Shown piece after piece: positions 18,568-28,022 of a stretch of DNA of 64,000 nucleotides; within the stretch, counting starts at the first letter, position 1, and each line of letters begins with the position of its first letter. The notes under the pieces are model-generated. The model saw only the letters and a program-made list of their open reading frames with translations, made no database searches and was not told the origin of the DNA. The DNA comes from Paenibacillus maysiensis (lineage in GTDB: Bacteria; Bacillota; Bacilli; Paenibacillales; Paenibacillaceae). The stretch spans positions 27,334-91,333 of the forward strand of contig NZ_ASRY01000201.1 of NCBI RefSeq assembly GCF_000520815.1, written 5' to 3'. A program made the translations under genes and the position numbers.

Positions 18568-20658
18568 CTATGTAAAAGGAACCAGCAGGCGCATATCCGA
18601 CCATTCCCCCGGCTGTAAAGTCGTGCGGGGCAACGTTTCACCGTCCATTCCGGTAGCATACCAGCCAGTCACACTCCACGGTTCACCGGAAACCACCGCT
18701 TCCGGTATCCATTTGACCTCTTTTTCACCGATTCGCAGCCCTACCGCCGCTTGCCAGCGAATTGCCTGTTCCATAAGCTGCCGGGCAGTGGATGTATGGT
18801 AGCTTCTCCATTCCTTCGTCCATGACGCAGGTACTGCCGATTTCTCTGGAAAATAATCGGCTGGGTCGGGTAGCGTATGCTCCCGTTCATAAAAATGTAA
18901 CGTTCGGCCCGTGTAAACCAAGCCAGCCCTTCCCTCTTGTGAAAACATCGGCCATTCCTGATTCGAGGCCGCCACCATTGCGCCAGCCGTTTCGCTATTC
19001 GTCGTTTCTGTATCCACCGCCCTGAATGTGCTGTCGGAGCTATCCGGACAAATTCCCTCCGTTTCCGCAACCAGCGGATAACGGTGAACCAGCTCGTCTC
19101 CCCCCTCCGGCTCCCGGCGCGGACTTAACCCAATCGTAGCAAGCGTCTTGCGGATTTGGGCAGCCGAACGTGCCGGAATGATAAAGTCCCTTTCGCCGAT
19201 CCGTTCAAGCAATCCAGCCAGCCCGGGGTGCCGTGCAGCAGTGTCTGCGTCTTCTCGGGTACCACAGCGCAAAAGTGTTACCGTTGCAAACGCTGTCCGT
19301 CCCACATCCCCTGCCCACTGCTCCACTGCCACGCGCACATGGTCAGGCACGCCTGTCCGGCTATACTTATCCAGAAGTGCAGGAATGGCTTTAGCCTCCA
19401 TCCCCAGCTCGATCGCCTCTGTAACACTTTCCTGGGTGATCCGATATACCACCATACGGTCCCCCGTCACACGTTCACAGAAGCATCCCAGCTTCCAGCG
19501 CACATCATAAGCTACATCCGGCGGCACCAATATTTCAAAATCCGGCTGTACATAAAAGGTACCTCGCTCCTGAACCGCATCCTTCTCATCATCGGAACGA
19601 AGCATATCCAGCGCTGGTACGTTCCAGCGAAAACACAGTTCTCCCGACGCGGTCAGACCCCAATCACCCATTCCAAAGGCGGTCAGCGCTGTCACCCAGC
19701 CCCTAACCATATCCATGTATTGTCCGTTAAGATTGAAATTAGATGCCGTGTTTTCCTCAATCCTTACGGGGCTTGCATGTATAGCAGAAAATTCCAGATA
19801 ATCACCGCTTTTACGGTCCGATCCGCTCAGACTCTCCTGCGAAATCAGTCCTGTCTGAGTCATCCATTGGAGCAACGGCCCGATATGAATCCAGCCTTCT
19901 GATCCCGCGTGAGTGGAGGCCACACACAGCATATAACGAAAATGCTGCATAGACGCTTCGGCCTTGCCGTACCTTTCCATGAGCGTGACAAGAATATGCT
20001 TGCGCATTTGCCAAGCGGACAAGCGAACCCACGCTGCCAGCTCAGCTTCCTGAACATGAAAAGAAGCAGCTTCCTTCACCAGCAGACCTAAGCTGAGCAG
20101 CAGGTCCATCATCACCACCGTTTGCACCGGATACAGCTCGGCGTACGCATATTGTAGCCCAAGTCCAGTCAAATCTTTCGGATGAAAGGGAGTCAGCTCA
20201 TTTAGCTTTTGCAGCGACCGTTTATGAATAGTCCCTTTCACTGTCAACGGAACTCCTTGCACTGCAATACGTGATAACGCATGCAACAGCTCCGCTTCCA
20301 GTCCCGTCATCGCTTCATGCACCGTCACCAGTTGATCCGAATCCATCGCTTTCATCGTACTTTGACGTTGCTCCAACAGCATTTCGTACAGATCCGGCAA
20401 CCGATGAACCGGAATATATAACATTCGTTCGCCCCACGATTTGGTAACCGCCTCCAGCCAGCCCCGGTCGCGCAGTCCGTGCAGTGCCAGCTTCGTTTCG
20501 GCTCCGCTCAGCGCTCCCCTGGTAAGCCGTAATGGCTCTTCTTCCTTCATGGGCTGTCCCGCGTGCCGGATAAAACATCGACGTAGCACTAACAGCTCAT
20601 CCGATGCAAGCTCCTTCCAGCCGCCTTCCGTGTTCGTTACGCCCATTTTTTTGATCAC
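18568..20658 (-). CDS. helicase-associated (XPB/Helicase_C_3-like) domain protein
   Basis: About 696 residues with no helicase ATPase motifs. The region around FYVQPDFEILVPPDV matches the pattern of helicase-associated domain proteins found beside bacterial XPB helicases (Pfam Helicase_C_3). The N-terminal half is helical with winged-helix-like segments and may bind DNA. The GTG start at 20658 overlaps the stop of the XPB gene (GTGA), so they are translationally coupled; ATG 20646 is an alternative start. It probably acts as partner or loading subunit of the helicase (inference). Confidence 0.85.
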   Translation of the reverse strand: MIKKMGVTNTEGGWKELASDELLVLRRCFIRHAGQPMKEEEPLRLTRGALSGAETKLALHGLRDRGWLEAVTKSWGERMLYIPVHRLPDLYEMLLEQRQSTMKAMDSDQLVTVHEAMTGLEAELLHALSRIAVQGVPLTVKGTIHKRSLQKLNELTPFHPKDLTGLGLQYAYAELYPVQTVVMMDLLLSLGLLVKEAASFHVQEAELAAWVRLSAWQMRKHILVTLMERYGKAEASMQHFRYMLCVASTHAGSEGWIHIGPLLQWMTQTGLISQESLSGSDRKSGDYLEFSAIHASPVRIEENTASNFNLNGQYMDMVRGWVTALTAFGMGDWGLTASGELCFRWNVPALDMLRSDDEKDAVQERGTFYVQPDFEILVPPDVAYDVRWKLGCFCERVTGDRMVVYRITQESVTEAIELGMEAKAIPALLDKYSRTGVPDHVRVAVEQWAGDVGRTAFATVTLLRCGTREDADTAARHPGLAGLLERIGERDFIIPARSAAQIRKTLATIGLSPRREPEGGDELVHRYPLVAETEGICPDSSDSTFRAVDTETTNSETAGAMVAASNQEWPMFSQEGRAGLVYTGRTLHFYEREHTLPDPADYFPEKSAVPASWTKEWRSYHTSTARQLMEQAIRWQAAVGLRIGEKEVKWIPEAVVSGEPWSVTGWYATGMDGETLPRTTLQPGEWSDMRLLVPFT

Positions 20659-22478
20659 GCCTCCCTTTTCTTTCCGCCAGCTTCAGCCTCATCACCCAGG
20701 TTCCCGATAAACTCCCCCGAGCTAAATCTGTAAATCGCATATTCATAGCCCTGCTCAATCAAAAACAGTTGACGGCGGGCTGCAAAATCCGTCTCCTTGC
20801 TGTTCTCTGTCACCAGCGCATAAAAATAAGCCTTATTTTCACCAGTCTTGGGTCGCAAAATGCGGCCAAGCCGCTGTGCCTCCTCCTGACGGGAACCGAA
20901 GCTGCCCGATACCTCAATAGCCACGGCCGCATCCGGCAGATCCACAGCAAAGTTCGCCACTTTGGACACCAGCAGGGTCCGAATCGTACCATTGCGGAAT
21001 GCATCGAACCACCGCACTCGTTCTGTCTGGCTCATTGACCCGGTTATCAACGGCACGTTCAGCTCCTGAGCCATTGTACGCAATTGATCCAAATATTGCC
21101 CGATAATAAGCGTGGGCATGTCCTTGTGCTGCTGCATCAGGCTGCGCACCGCTTCCAGCTTGGCCGGATTTTCGGCGGCGATCCGGTACTGCTGCCTGCC
21201 TTCAGCACGCATACTGCGCTCCAGAAGTGCAGCCGACATGGGAAGCCGCAGCTCCACACAATCGACCTGAGCGATCCAGCCCTGTCGCTCCAGCTCTTTC
21301 CATGGCATGTCGTACCGCTTCGGTCCGATCAAGGAGAACACATCCCGCTCACACCCGTCCTCCCGAACCAGCGTCGCGGTTAAGCCCAAACGGCGGGTAG
21401 CCTGAATATCCGCCGTTGCTCGAAATACCGGCGCGGGCAGCAAATGCACCTCATCATATACTATCAGCCCCCATTTGCGCTCGCTCAGCAGCTTCATATG
21501 CTCAAATTCCCCATCTTTGGTACGGCGGTGCGTCAAAATCTGATAGGTCGCCGCCGTAATCGGACGCACTTCCTTTTTCTGCCCACTGTATTCTCCAATG
21601 GAATCAACAGGAATATCCGTCTTTAGCTTTAATTCCTCAATCCATTGCCGAACAGATGTCGTATTAGAGGTTAAAATAAGCACCTCGCATTGGAGACGCT
21701 CCATCACCGCCATACCGATCACGGTTTTTCCCGCTCCGCATGGAAGCACCAGCACACCGCTGCCACCCAGACCGTCAGTCCCCTCAAACGCATCAGCCGC
21801 CTCCACCTGATAATCACGAAGCCTCAGCTCCGTTGGTCCCTGACCCAAAGAAAAATGGAGCTGATTCCCCTCAAGATAGCCTGCCGTATCAATGACCGGA
21901 AATCCAAGTCGGGTCAGTTCCTGCTTGAGCAGTCCCCGATTTTCTGGCGGAACCGACACGGTCACTTCACTCTCACGAAGTAAATCAAGCTTCCCAAGAT
22001 CCTGCTTGAGCAGCAGTTCATCCAGTAAAGCCGGGCTGTCCGCCGTCAGTATCAAGCGGTCGACCGCTGTAACCCTGTAAGCTGTATCCGTCTCCATGCC
22101 TATAGTTACATCTTTCTCTATACTGTTCAGATCAGCAGTATCTGTGCTGTAACGCCCCTCTTTTTCTGCTCTCGCCCGTGACAGCGTCAACGTCCCGTAA
22201 CGGGAGACGAGTTGTTCAATATCCTTTAACAAATCACGGGGAATATCCCAGCGTGACATGGAATGTAGACTATTTTGAACATCCGCGGCACTCCACCCAA
22301 GGGCAGCCGCATTCCACAGAGACAATGGAGTGATGTGATATGTATGAAAAGCGGACGGGCTTTTAACCAGCTCCGCATAGACCTGCAACTGTGAACGTGC
22401 ATGCTCCGAAGCGGGCAGTCCGATTTCCAGCAAAACGGTAAAATCGCGTTGTACAATACAAGGGTGATCCGGATTCAT
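20655..22478 (-). CDS. XPB-type DNA repair helicase
   Basis: Superfamily 2 helicase like archaeal and eukaryotic XPB. It is 607 residues: an N-terminal accessory domain (about 1-215), helicase domain 1 with Walker A CGAGKT (248-252 region) and DEVH box (342-345), the XPB-specific RED motif at 372-374 in TATLVREDG, and helicase domain 2 ending with QRLGRILRPK. In archaea XPB works with the Bax1 nuclease; here the next gene is a helicase-associated protein instead. The ATG at 22478 follows GGGAGG. A role in DNA repair or transcription-coupled remodelling is inferred. Confidence 0.93.
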   Translation of the reverse strand: MNPDHPCIVQRDFTVLLEIGLPASEHARSQLQVYAELVKSPSAFHTYHITPLSLWNAAALGWSAADVQNSLHSMSRWDIPRDLLKDIEQLVSRYGTLTLSRARAEKEGRYSTDTADLNSIEKDVTIGMETDTAYRVTAVDRLILTADSPALLDELLLKQDLGKLDLLRESEVTVSVPPENRGLLKQELTRLGFPVIDTAGYLEGNQLHFSLGQGPTELRLRDYQVEAADAFEGTDGLGGSGVLVLPCGAGKTVIGMAVMERLQCEVLILTSNTTSVRQWIEELKLKTDIPVDSIGEYSGQKKEVRPITAATYQILTHRRTKDGEFEHMKLLSERKWGLIVYDEVHLLPAPVFRATADIQATRRLGLTATLVREDGCERDVFSLIGPKRYDMPWKELERQGWIAQVDCVELRLPMSAALLERSMRAEGRQQYRIAAENPAKLEAVRSLMQQHKDMPTLIIGQYLDQLRTMAQELNVPLITGSMSQTERVRWFDAFRNGTIRTLLVSKVANFAVDLPDAAVAIEVSGSFGSRQEEAQRLGRILRPKTGENKAYFYALVTENSKETDFAARRQLFLIEQGYEYAIYRFSSGEFIGNLGDEAEAGGKKREA

Positions 22479-22570
22479 AATTACCTCCCGTCAATCTATA
22501 ACGCATCATCTTAAATTCTATATAACAAACAGTTTATCCGTTTATTCGCAGATCAACCGGAATAGCAAGA

Positions 22571-22596
22571 AGTCCAACCCCTATGCGGGTTGAACT
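22571..22596 (-). terminator. hairpin after the CBS gene, probable terminator
   Basis: Inverted repeat AGTTCAACCC/GGGTTG(G)ACT with a 6-base loop, 35 bases past the CBS-protein stop. Only a short T-rich stretch follows on the minus strand. Confidence 0.6.
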
Positions 22597-22630
22597 CCTT
22601 GGTCATTCATGCTAGGCTTGCTTTTTTAAC

Positions 22631-23059
22631 CTAGTGAACCTGCTCGGAAATATGGCTAAGCGCCTCTCCAGCATTGTCTGCAAAAATATTACGTACGGCC
22701 AGATCGCCAATCGAAACAATCCCGATCAAACGATCCCCTTCCGTTACGGGCAGACGACGGATTTGCTGCTCCGCCATCAGCTCGGCTGCTTGATCCACCG
22801 ACATGTCGGCTTGAGCTGTACGGATACCTGTCGTCATCACTGCGTCGACCGAACTAGAGCCGGAATGCTTGCCCGCATAACCGCGAACGACAAGGTCACG
22901 GTCTGTTACCACACCGATAAGCTTGTCACTGCCTTCGCTCTCTACAACCGGGATAAAACCGGTGTCGTTATCCTTCATTTTGAGCGCAATTTCATAAATA
23001 TTGTCTTGCGGGGTAACTGTTACACATTTTTCAGTCATAACTTCCTGAACCTTTTTCAT
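22631..23059 (-). CDS. CBS-domain protein
   Basis: 142 residues made of two CBS motifs (about 5-60 and 73-130), a module that binds adenine nucleotides. The first has SEGSDKLIGVVTDRDLVVRG, the second EGDRLIGIVSIGDLAVRN. It resembles stand-alone CBS proteins such as B. subtilis YhcV. The start at 23059 is preceded by AAAGGAGG. It appears monocistronic between the amidohydrolase and the helicase module. The ligand is unknown. Confidence 0.9.
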   Translation of the reverse strand: MKKVQEVMTEKCVTVTPQDNIYEIALKMKDNDTGFIPVVESEGSDKLIGVVTDRDLVVRGYAGKHSGSSSVDAVMTTGIRTAQADMSVDQAAELMAEQQIRRLPVTEGDRLIGIVSIGDLAVRNIFADNAGEALSHISEQVH

Positions 23060-23149
23060 GGGTACTCCCTCCTTTTCAAGAGTAGGGTACCCCATTTCAT
23101 TCTGCTCATACGCCGAATCAGCTCATCCAGATTCAGCTCACGTTAGCTG

Positions 23150-24355
23150 TTAGCGGATGGAATTTTCTATTTTTCGCTCCGCAGCATATCCGGTAGACAT
23201 CGCAATAAACAAACGAACCGCCTTAATCATCGCGTCCTCGTCAAAATCAAACTTAGGATGGTGATGCGGATAAACGGCTCCTTTAGCAGGATTACCCGCT
23301 CCCACAAACATAAAGCAGCCTGGCACACGTTCCAAATAATAAGCAAAATCTTCGGCAGGCATCAGCTTCGACGCTTCCTGAACTTTTCCCTCTCCGAAAA
23401 CGGGTCCTGCTTCCTTAAAGAAACGCGAAGCTTCGTGCGCATCATTTACAACAGGCGGGTAACCCATAATATAGCGGATATTGGCTGTTGTTCCGTAAGT
23501 TGCCGCTGTAAGCTCCGTAACCGCATGCAGCCGGTCCTTCATCACCGTCCGGGTTTCCTCGTCAAACGTACGGATCGTCCCACTCAGGCGGCATGTTTCC
23601 GCAATCACATTTTGTGCAGCTCCCGCTTGAATTGTTCCCACCGTCAGCACAGCAGGCTGCAAAGGGTCCACTGAACGGCTCACGATGCTTTGCAGCTGCA
23701 TAACAAGAGCTGATCCCGCTACCACACTATCATGGGTGGACTGAGGCATACCGCCATGACCACCCTTGCCCGTAATTTCAATATAAAAATCGTCCGCCGC
23801 CGCCATCAACGGTCCTGCGCAACTCGCAGCCGTTCCGACCGGGAACGGTGTCCATAGATGAATGCCATAAATAACGTCCACTCCTTCCAGCACGCCATCC
23901 TTTAGTACATTGACCGCGCCACCAGGCAACAATTCCTCCGCAGGCTGGAACAACAACCGTATTTCTCCTTCCAGCTCATCCTGATGCAGACTGAAATAGT
24001 AAGCCGTTCCGAGCAAAATGGACGTATGTCCGTCATGTCCGCAAGCATGCATGGCTCCGTCTACGCTGGAGCGATATTCGCATTCTTTCTCATCCTGAAT
24101 GGGAAGAGCATCCATATCCGCGCGCAGCATCACAACAGGCCCGGGCTTGGAACCACGAATGGTACCGACAACACCGTGCCCCCCTACATGACGGCGAACC
24201 TCAATACCCCAGCTCTCCAGCTTGTCCGCTACAAAGGCTGCGGTTTTGCTTTCCTGAAAAGAGATTTCGGGATTTTTATGTAAATATCTGCGCCATTCCA
24301 CCATATGGTCTTGTAGCTGGTCAAACCAGGTTTTATCTGTCGTGTGTTGTGTCAT
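23150..24355 (-). CDS. M20-family amidohydrolase (N-acyl-amino acid hydrolase)
   Basis: Cytoplasmic metal-dependent deacylase/carboxypeptidase of the M20D group (hippurate hydrolase and N-acyl-L-amino acid amidohydrolase types). 401 residues. Metal ligands are seen in DMDALP and MHACGHDGHTS (about 95-110), and the catalytic glutamates in QPAEE near 140. The dimerisation domain includes GKGGHGGMPQSTHDS. The C-terminal AEDFAYYLERVPG is conserved. Ribosome binding site AGGAGAGGTGG. The specific substrate cannot be read from sequence. Confidence 0.9.
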   Translation of the reverse strand: MTQHTTDKTWFDQLQDHMVEWRRYLHKNPEISFQESKTAAFVADKLESWGIEVRRHVGGHGVVGTIRGSKPGPVVMLRADMDALPIQDEKECEYRSSVDGAMHACGHDGHTSILLGTAYYFSLHQDELEGEIRLLFQPAEELLPGGAVNVLKDGVLEGVDVIYGIHLWTPFPVGTAASCAGPLMAAADDFYIEITGKGGHGGMPQSTHDSVVAGSALVMQLQSIVSRSVDPLQPAVLTVGTIQAGAAQNVIAETCRLSGTIRTFDEETRTVMKDRLHAVTELTAATYGTTANIRYIMGYPPVVNDAHEASRFFKEAGPVFGEGKVQEASKLMPAEDFAYYLERVPGCFMFVGAGNPAKGAVYPHHHPKFDFDEDAMIKAVRLFIAMSTGYAAERKIENSIR

Positions 24356-24607
24356 ATTGCTCCACCTCTCCTTTTAAAACACTGGGCAGCTCCCCGATAA
24401 ATCTCGCAGATTCATAACGAATGTGCCACTGCTCTCAAACCTTATTTGTATTCTATTGTAGCAGATATGGAATTGTTGCGATATCCATTGCAGTATGGAG
24501 GTTGCAGAAGCCCTCCAAACATACTATGATTAAATGGATAAACGATAAAATAAAAATGATAAACGTCTGCGAGGCATACCTTGCGGCGAATACCGGGGGA
24601 AGCTGAT

Positions 24608-25870
24608 ATGAGAAATACGAAGCCGGAGACTCGAAGAAGAGGCACACCGGATTTCCAATTGCTGATCCTCACCTTGTTGCTGGTTGGATTCGGTGTAATC
24701 ATGGTATTTAGCTCCAGCTCCAGCGTAGCTCTGCTGAATAAAGATTACAATTTTGACTCTTTATATTTTGTGAAGCGTCAAGCTGCGTTTGCTATACTTG
24801 GACTTTTCATCATGTTGGTAGCTATGAATATTAGGATGGAAAAATATAAAAAGCTGTTTGTACCTTTATTTTTCATTACTGTTTTACTGCTGGTCATCGT
24901 TCTTTTTACAGGCTCTCTCAACGGCGCAAAAAGTTGGATTAGACTTGGTGGCGGCCTTAACTTCCAGCCAACCGAGCTTGCGAAAATATCCATTATCCTG
25001 TACTTATCCGCGCTGATTGTCAAAAAAGGGGATCGCTTTAGAGATTTACGAACCGGCTACATACCCGTGACCGTCATTGTAGGCTTTGTTGCAGGACTCA
25101 TTATGCTTCAACCGGATTTTGGCTCCTGCTTCATTCTGGTAGCCACCAGTGGCCTGATTATTTATGCCGGGGGAGCCAGTGTGAAGCATATTACGGCTTC
25201 GATTGTTCTGCTCTTACTGGGCGCCGCCCTCGTTTTTGGTGTAGGCTCGTTGTTTGGAGGAAATTCTGAAACAACAGATGGACAAGCCACAGCCAAGCAA
25301 GATTATAAAATCGGACGTTTTCAAGCCTTTCTAGATCCTACGGAAGATAAACTGGGGACTGGATATAATCTGATGCAATCCTTGCAAGCTATAGGGGAAG
25401 GCGGAATAAGTGGGTCTGGATTTGGCAAGGGCATTATCAAGCTTCACTATCTGCCTAACTCGTTTAATGACTTTATTTTTTCCGTGATTGGTGAAGAATT
25501 TGGATTCATTGGAACCGCGATATTCCTGATGCTGTATCTGTATTTTATTTGGCGAGGGATGATCATCGCCTTGCGTTGTCATGATCCGTTTGGGACATTG
25601 GTAGGTACAGGTATTATGGGACTGATCGCTATCCAGGCGTTCATTAATATCGGCGGTGTAACCCAGACTATTCCGATCACCGGGGTCACGCTTCCTTTTA
25701 TCAGTTTTGGTGGATCGTCCCTTCTTATTACGATGTTCTCCATGGGAATTATGCTTAGCATCTCCCGCGAAAACACCAAGCAGACAGTACAGGAACGTAC
25801 TAAAGGAGTAGCAGTTCGGACCGAAGTCCCTAATCGTTTTCAAACCCGGAGAGCCAACCGTTCCCGTTAA
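24608..25870 (+). CDS. ftsW: SEDS-family peptidoglycan glycosyltransferase FtsW
   Basis: Polytopic membrane enzyme that polymerises lipid II, with a partner PBP, at the division site or during elongation. 420 residues with about ten membrane segments and the SEDS signature TGVTLPFISFGGSSL near 365. QPDFGS (near 165) contains the catalytic-type aspartate. FtsW rather than RodA is suggested by the nearby ylaN gene, since ylaN-ftsW are neighbours in B. subtilis. The start at ATG 24608 has GGGGGAAG upstream. The C-terminus is Arg-rich and cytoplasmic. Confidence 0.9.
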   Translation: MRNTKPETRRRGTPDFQLLILTLLLVGFGVIMVFSSSSSVALLNKDYNFDSLYFVKRQAAFAILGLFIMLVAMNIRMEKYKKLFVPLFFITVLLLVIVLFTGSLNGAKSWIRLGGGLNFQPTELAKISIILYLSALIVKKGDRFRDLRTGYIPVTVIVGFVAGLIMLQPDFGSCFILVATSGLIIYAGGASVKHITASIVLLLLGAALVFGVGSLFGGNSETTDGQATAKQDYKIGRFQAFLDPTEDKLGTGYNLMQSLQAIGEGGISGSGFGKGIIKLHYLPNSFNDFIFSVIGEEFGFIGTAIFLMLYLYFIWRGMIIALRCHDPFGTLVGTGIMGLIAIQAFINIGGVTQTIPITGVTLPFISFGGSSLLITMFSMGIMLSISRENTKQTVQERTKGVAVRTEVPNRFQTRRANRSR

Positions 25871-25875
25871 AAAAA

Positions 25876-25919
25876 GAACTTCCCAGATCACCGATAACGG
25901 TGGTTTTGGAAGTTCTTTT
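25876..25919 (+). terminator. intrinsic terminator after ftsW
   Basis: GAACTTCC/GGAAGTTC with an inner ACCG/CGGT stem, followed by TTTTG. It lies six bases past the ftsW stop. Confidence 0.85.
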
Positions 25920-25977
25920 GTATATGTATATACATGCGTTCAATCTGGCGGTATAGGCTGCAACTTATCTACAAACA

Positions 25978-26010
25978 AAAACTGGCGTTTCTATAAAATC
26001 GCCAGTTTTT
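25978..26010. terminator. bidirectional terminator between ftsW and asp23
   Basis: A perfect 10-bp inverted repeat AAAACTGGCG/CGCCAGTTTT with A-run and T-run ends. It probably serves the minus-strand asp23-like gene. Confidence 0.85.
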
Positions 26011-26093
26011 GTGTTCTCATCCATATCTTCGCGGGGAAATCCCCTTCATGTATAAAACTGGCGAAAAACGTCGATGTACCCACCTCGTCTTTT

Positions 26094-26459
26094 TTACACC
26101 GCGTCGTCCTTGAAAGCGACACCCTCTACTTTTACGTTCACTTCCACAACCCGCAGACCTGTCATGCTTTCGACAGCTTCCCGCACATTTTGCTGAAGAA
26201 TTCGGGACACCTCATGAATTGGTGTTTCGTAGAGCACAATAATGCGAAGATCAATGGCAGCTTCCAACTGTCCAACCTCCACTGATACGCCTTTTTGCAC
26301 ATTTTTACCACTCAGTCTTTTGGCCCAGCCTTCGGATAAGCCGCCTGACATTGCAGCAATACCGGGCGTCTCCAGTGCGGCCATCCCCGCAATTTTACCT
26401 ACGACATCGTTAGAAATCTTGATGTTTCCTGCTTCCAGTTGTTGAATTTGCTCTGCCAT
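26094..26459 (-). CDS. Asp23/Gls24 family envelope stress response protein
   Basis: 121 residues with the Asp23 pattern: IKISNDVVGKIAGMAALETPGI followed by SVEVGQLEAAIDLRIIVLYETPI and REAVESMTGLRVVEVNVKVEGV. Such proteins are membrane-associated in staphylococci or are paralogues linked to alkaline and envelope stress; several are carried per Firmicute genome. No membrane segment is present. Start ATG 26459, ribosome binding site GGGGGA. It is monocistronic. Confidence 0.92.
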   Translation of the reverse strand: MAEQIQQLEAGNIKISNDVVGKIAGMAALETPGIAAMSGGLSEGWAKRLSGKNVQKGVSVEVGQLEAAIDLRIIVLYETPIHEVSRILQQNVREAVESMTGLRVVEVNVKVEGVAFKDDAV

Positions 26460-26549
26460 GACCTATGTCCCCCTTCATCCATCCTCTATTTGTATTGTAA
26501 AGCCTCTGCCACTGCAAATGCAAACCTTACGTATGAAAAACAACTTTCG

Positions 26550-26578
26550 TTTACAACCTATATCATTTTGGGTATATT
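26550..26578 (+). promoter_or_regulatory. sigma-A type promoter of the Ca2+/H+ exchanger gene
   Basis: TTTACA, 17-base spacer, TATATT; 74 bases ahead of the start codon. Confidence 0.6.
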
Positions 26579-26651
26579 AATTTAGAAAATCAGTACAAGT
26601 GACAGCATTCATCAAACTTGTACACATCCATTGATATCGAGGTGCTTTTCA

Positions 26652-27722
26652 TTGAAAAAATGGTTATCTTCCAGCTTGCTTATCGCAACCTTTGTCCTTA
26701 GCGCAGTTGCACATTACACACATTGGAACGCGATCGCCCAATTCGTCATTTGCGCAATCTCTGTTGTGTTCGTAGCCGGGTTTCTCGGCAGAGCCACCGA
26801 AAGCGTAGCACATTATGCAGGCCAACGTCTGGGCGGATTTTTGAATGCCACCTTTGGCAACGCAGCCGAACTGATCATCGCCATCTTTCTCGTCAAAGAA
26901 GGTCTTTACGATATGGTGAAGGCGAGTCTGACCGGCTCAATCATCGGCAATCTGCTGCTGGTGCTTGGAGCAAGCCTGTTCGCTGGCGGATTGAAATACA
27001 AAGTGCAAAACTTTAATGTATCGCTGGCTGGTTTAAGCGGTTCGTTGATGATTGTGGCGGTCATTGCCCTGTTCGTTCCGGCTGTATTTCTAAATACACA
27101 TGTCATTACGGATAGTGAATCGGATACGCTCAGTCTGATTGTCGCGGGCACACTGATTGTGGCTTATATTGCGTGGCTTATTTTTTCGATGATTACGCAC
27201 AAAGACTACTTATCTGACGTGACTGAACAAAAGGACGAAGAATTGCCGCATGAGCATGCTCCCGTGTGGTCCAGAAACAAATCCATTAGTTACCTGGTAA
27301 TCGCTACCGTCATGGTTGCCTTTGTCAGCGAATGGCTTGTTGGAACACTGGAGGTATTCACGACCCAGTTCGGACTCAGCGAATTGTTCGTGGGTGCATT
27401 CCTCGTTGCCATTATCGGTAATGCGGCTGAGCACAGCGCAGCCATTTTGCTGGCGATGAAAAACAAAATCGGCGCATCTGTCGAAATCGCAGTCGGCAGC
27501 AGCCTGCAAATTGCGTTATTCGTTGCACCTGTGTTGATTTTTGTCAGCTACTTCATGGGAAATACAATGAATATCGTTTTTACTACGATTGAGCTGGTCG
27601 CCATTGCTGTCGCTGTATTTATCGCCAAGTCCATTACCCAAGACGGCTCAACCAACTGGTATGAGGGATTGATGCTGCTGGTTGTGTATGTTCTGTTAGG
27701 CGTATCTTTCTTCCTCGTGTAA
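26652..27722 (+). CDS. cax: Ca2+/H+ exchanger (CaCA family, CAX)
   Basis: Integral membrane antiporter that exports Ca2+ in exchange for protons. About 356 residues with roughly eleven membrane segments in two inverted halves. Each half has the CaCA alpha-repeat motif: FGNAAELIIAI near 76 and IGNAAEHSAAILLA near 258. The start is taken as TTG 26652, which has GAGGTG 7 bases upstream; no in-frame ATG fits. It is monocistronic. With the P-type Ca2+ ATPase at 10-13 kb it is the second calcium exporter in the window. Confidence 0.93.
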   Translation: MKKWLSSSLLIATFVLSAVAHYTHWNAIAQFVICAISVVFVAGFLGRATESVAHYAGQRLGGFLNATFGNAAELIIAIFLVKEGLYDMVKASLTGSIIGNLLLVLGASLFAGGLKYKVQNFNVSLAGLSGSLMIVAVIALFVPAVFLNTHVITDSESDTLSLIVAGTLIVAYIAWLIFSMITHKDYLSDVTEQKDEELPHEHAPVWSRNKSISYLVIATVMVAFVSEWLVGTLEVFTTQFGLSELFVGAFLVAIIGNAAEHSAAILLAMKNKIGASVEIAVGSSLQIALFVAPVLIFVSYFMGNTMNIVFTTIELVAIAVAVFIAKSITQDGSTNWYEGLMLLVVYVLLGVSFFLV

Positions 27723-27751
27723 ACACCTTTCAAGGTTTTAAAATGTACATT

Positions 27752-27915
27752 AGGATGGTAGTGACCGCTTCACGTTTCATTTGATCTTCTGATCACTGTT
27801 GCCCTTGAATTTTTTAAGATGATATAACTCCTTAAACGGTTAAAATTCAAGGGCAAAGGTGAACGCTTACGCTTCTCCAGATTCAAATGAACCGCTACGC
27901 TGCTGCTATCTCCTG
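27752..27915. repeat. large imperfect palindrome, possible dispersed hairpin element
   Basis: The gap after cax holds no gene. Its core is a perfect 14-bp inverted repeat, TGCCCTTGAATTTT (27800-27813) and its complement (27842-27855), around a loop that itself carries TTAAG/CTTAA. Similarity continues outward: TTCATTTG on the left matches its complement on the right, and TCAC next to the core matches too. The whole structure is about 160 bases. A 17-base piece of the right arm (27872-27888) recurs exactly, inverted, at 35157-35173. Confidence 0.75.
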
Positions 27916-27970
27916 AAAGAACATTTTAAAAGATAGGTCGACTCGTTCCCATTTCATATGTAAAGGCATC

Positions 27971-28001
27971 AAAAAAAGCATGCTCTCAGACTCCGCATGC
28001 T
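27971..28001 (-). terminator. intrinsic terminator after ylaN
   Basis: On the minus strand AGCATGC and GCATGCT pair across an 11-base loop and are followed by six or seven Ts. Confidence 0.85.
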
Positions 28002-28022
28002 CTCATCAATTAAACCGTCTTC

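Noticed and set aside
19156..19902. 248-codon open frame antisense to the helicase-associated gene
   Set aside because: Amino acid composition is atypical (rich in Cys, His, Pro, Arg), there is no ribosome binding site, and the minus-strand gene is well supported.
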